NCBI GenBank assembly: GCA_945859605.1
Contig: OX243824.1
Coordinates: 31,011,869-31,075,868, forward strand
Source: Lumbricus rubellus
Lineage: Eukaryota; Annelida; Clitellata; Crassiclitellata; Lumbricidae
Length of the DNA stretch: 64,000 nucleotides
Direction of reading: 5' to 3'
The translations under genes and the position numbers were made by a program. Position 1 is the stretch's first letter, and every line of letters begins with the position of its first letter. Below the pieces are notes generated by a model. It was not told the origin of the DNA. It saw only the letters and a list, made by a program, of their open reading frames with translations, and searched no databases. This document shows, piece by piece, positions 63,069 through 64,000 of this stretch.

Positions 63069-64000
63069 CAGGGTGCGGCAAAAAAAGACCCCCTAGGTTT
63101 TTTGGAAATATCTTGGCCAAAAGTAAGAATTTACAGATGAAATTTTACAGTCTTAAAGACAATTCATATTTACACGTGATGGGCAGATTTGATCAAAATA
63201 TTTCAAACTAAACAAAAGTTATGCCACTTTTAGGGAGGTCACCCATCGTTTTTTGACGATTCAAAAACGAAGCGCAACAAAAACTAGGTTTTTGGCCAAT
63301 ATCTTGGCGAAAAGTAAGAATTTCAAAATGAAATTTTACAGGCCTAAAGACAATTCATATTTACACATGATGGCCAGATTTAATCAAAATAGGCCATACA
63401 CAACAAAATTTATACCACTTTTAGTAAGACCACCCACCGTTTTTTGACGATTCAGAAACGAAACGCAACAAAAAGTAACAAAAACACGATTTTATTAAGT
63501 CTCATGATCTCATCTCAAATAACTGTTGTCAAATGAACTTGGTAGTGCTTCACAACTTGTGTTCAATGTGCCCACCACCAGCGCAAACACTTCTTTTGAG
63601 TCTCTTTGCAAAGTTCTTGATGGACGTGTTGATTAATCTGACAGATTCTTTATTTACCAATTTGATTGCCATCTTTCTAAGTGACTTCTCAGTGACGCGC
63701 AGCTACGCTGGTACCCTGTTTATTTTTTAAAATAGTAATTATAAAAATTATCTGGGAACATTAAGGCTATTTGATAACAATATTATTCGAAATGAGAAAA
63801 AATCGTGTTTTTTGTTACTTTTTGTTGCATTTCGCCTTTGAATCGTCAGAAAACGGTGGGTGGCCTCCCTAAAAGTGGTATAACTTTTATTCTCTTTGAA
63901 ATATTTTGATGAAATCTGATCATCATGTGCAGATATGAATTGTCTTTAAGCCTATAAAATTTCATTTCGATATTCTTACTTTTGGCCAAGATATTGGCCA
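63069..64000 (-). mobile_element. Tc1/mariner-type element, same family as 1387-3045, cut by window end
   Basis: It starts CAGGGTGCGGCAAAAAAAG and has long inverted repeats (63069-63500 and 63740-64000). The left arm contains a tandem duplication of about 200 bp (TCTTGGC.AAAAGTAAGAAT at 63109 and again near 63301). A minus-strand frame (about 63675 to 63545) encodes VNKESVRLINTSIKNFAKRL and later GGGHIEHKL with a stop, the transposase C-terminus. The catalytic core is deleted. The far end falls beyond the window. Confidence 0.82.
63545..63676 (-). pseudogene. Transposase C-terminal fragment of the mariner element
   Basis: About 43 residues in frame, beginning MAIKLVNKESVRLINTSI and ending GGGHIEHKL, homologous to the tail at 2660-2746. 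Upstream it joins directly to sequence that in the other copy lies just inside the opposite inverted repeat (the CAGGG.ACCAGCGTA region, 63705-63720 versus 1708). This shows a large internal deletion. Confidence 0.7.

Overview
The window reads as nuclear DNA of a marine invertebrate animal. Coding regions are short phase-1 exons with GT/AG borders in long AT-rich introns. There are animal-type EGF and C2H2 zinc-finger proteins, and transposon relics (mariner, hAT, LINE, SINE) fill most of the rest. The 8-bp palindrome TAGGCCTA is scattered throughout. An echinoderm or another invertebrate deuterostome is my best guess, but nothing here proves it.

Layout. (1) 1.1-7.5 kb, plus strand: the 3' part of a receptor gene. 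It has two calcium-binding EGF exons, a membrane-spanning exon and a cytoplasmic-tail exon whose tyrosines fall into two YxxL-x12-Yxx(L/V) motifs, which look like ITAMs. Its large first intron holds a mariner element with a foldback element nested in it, plus two hAT-type MITEs. (2) 7.8-40.3 kb: a repeat-rich stretch. It holds two minus-strand C2H2 zinc-finger genes about 22 kb apart (10.3-12.0 and 33.0-34.2 kb). They are a segmental duplication, and the second has lost its 3' end to an unrelated insert. Between and around them lie foldback elements, LINE fragments including one open C-terminal endonuclease-like frame, a tRNA-derived SINE, very long microsatellites, a 91-bp tandem array and a ~130-bp tandem array. 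(3) 41.5-62.7 kb, minus strand: a tandem duplication of one gene. Each copy has a signal-peptide/N-terminal domain exon (516 bp in both), several EGF exons and a six-cysteine C-terminal exon without a membrane anchor, so both products look secreted. The copies have lost different EGF exons; because all internal exons are phase 1-1, frame is kept. (4) 63.1-64 kb: another copy of the mariner family seen at 1.4 kb, cut by the window edge.

The most interesting items are the ITAM-like receptor tail, the duplicated EGF gene pair with opposite exon losses, and a modular foldback transposon family. The foldback family has 35-bp repeat arms, 9-bp target duplications and terminal mini-arrays that differ between copies. 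All exon borders are read by eye from splice consensus and reading frame; none has transcript support here.
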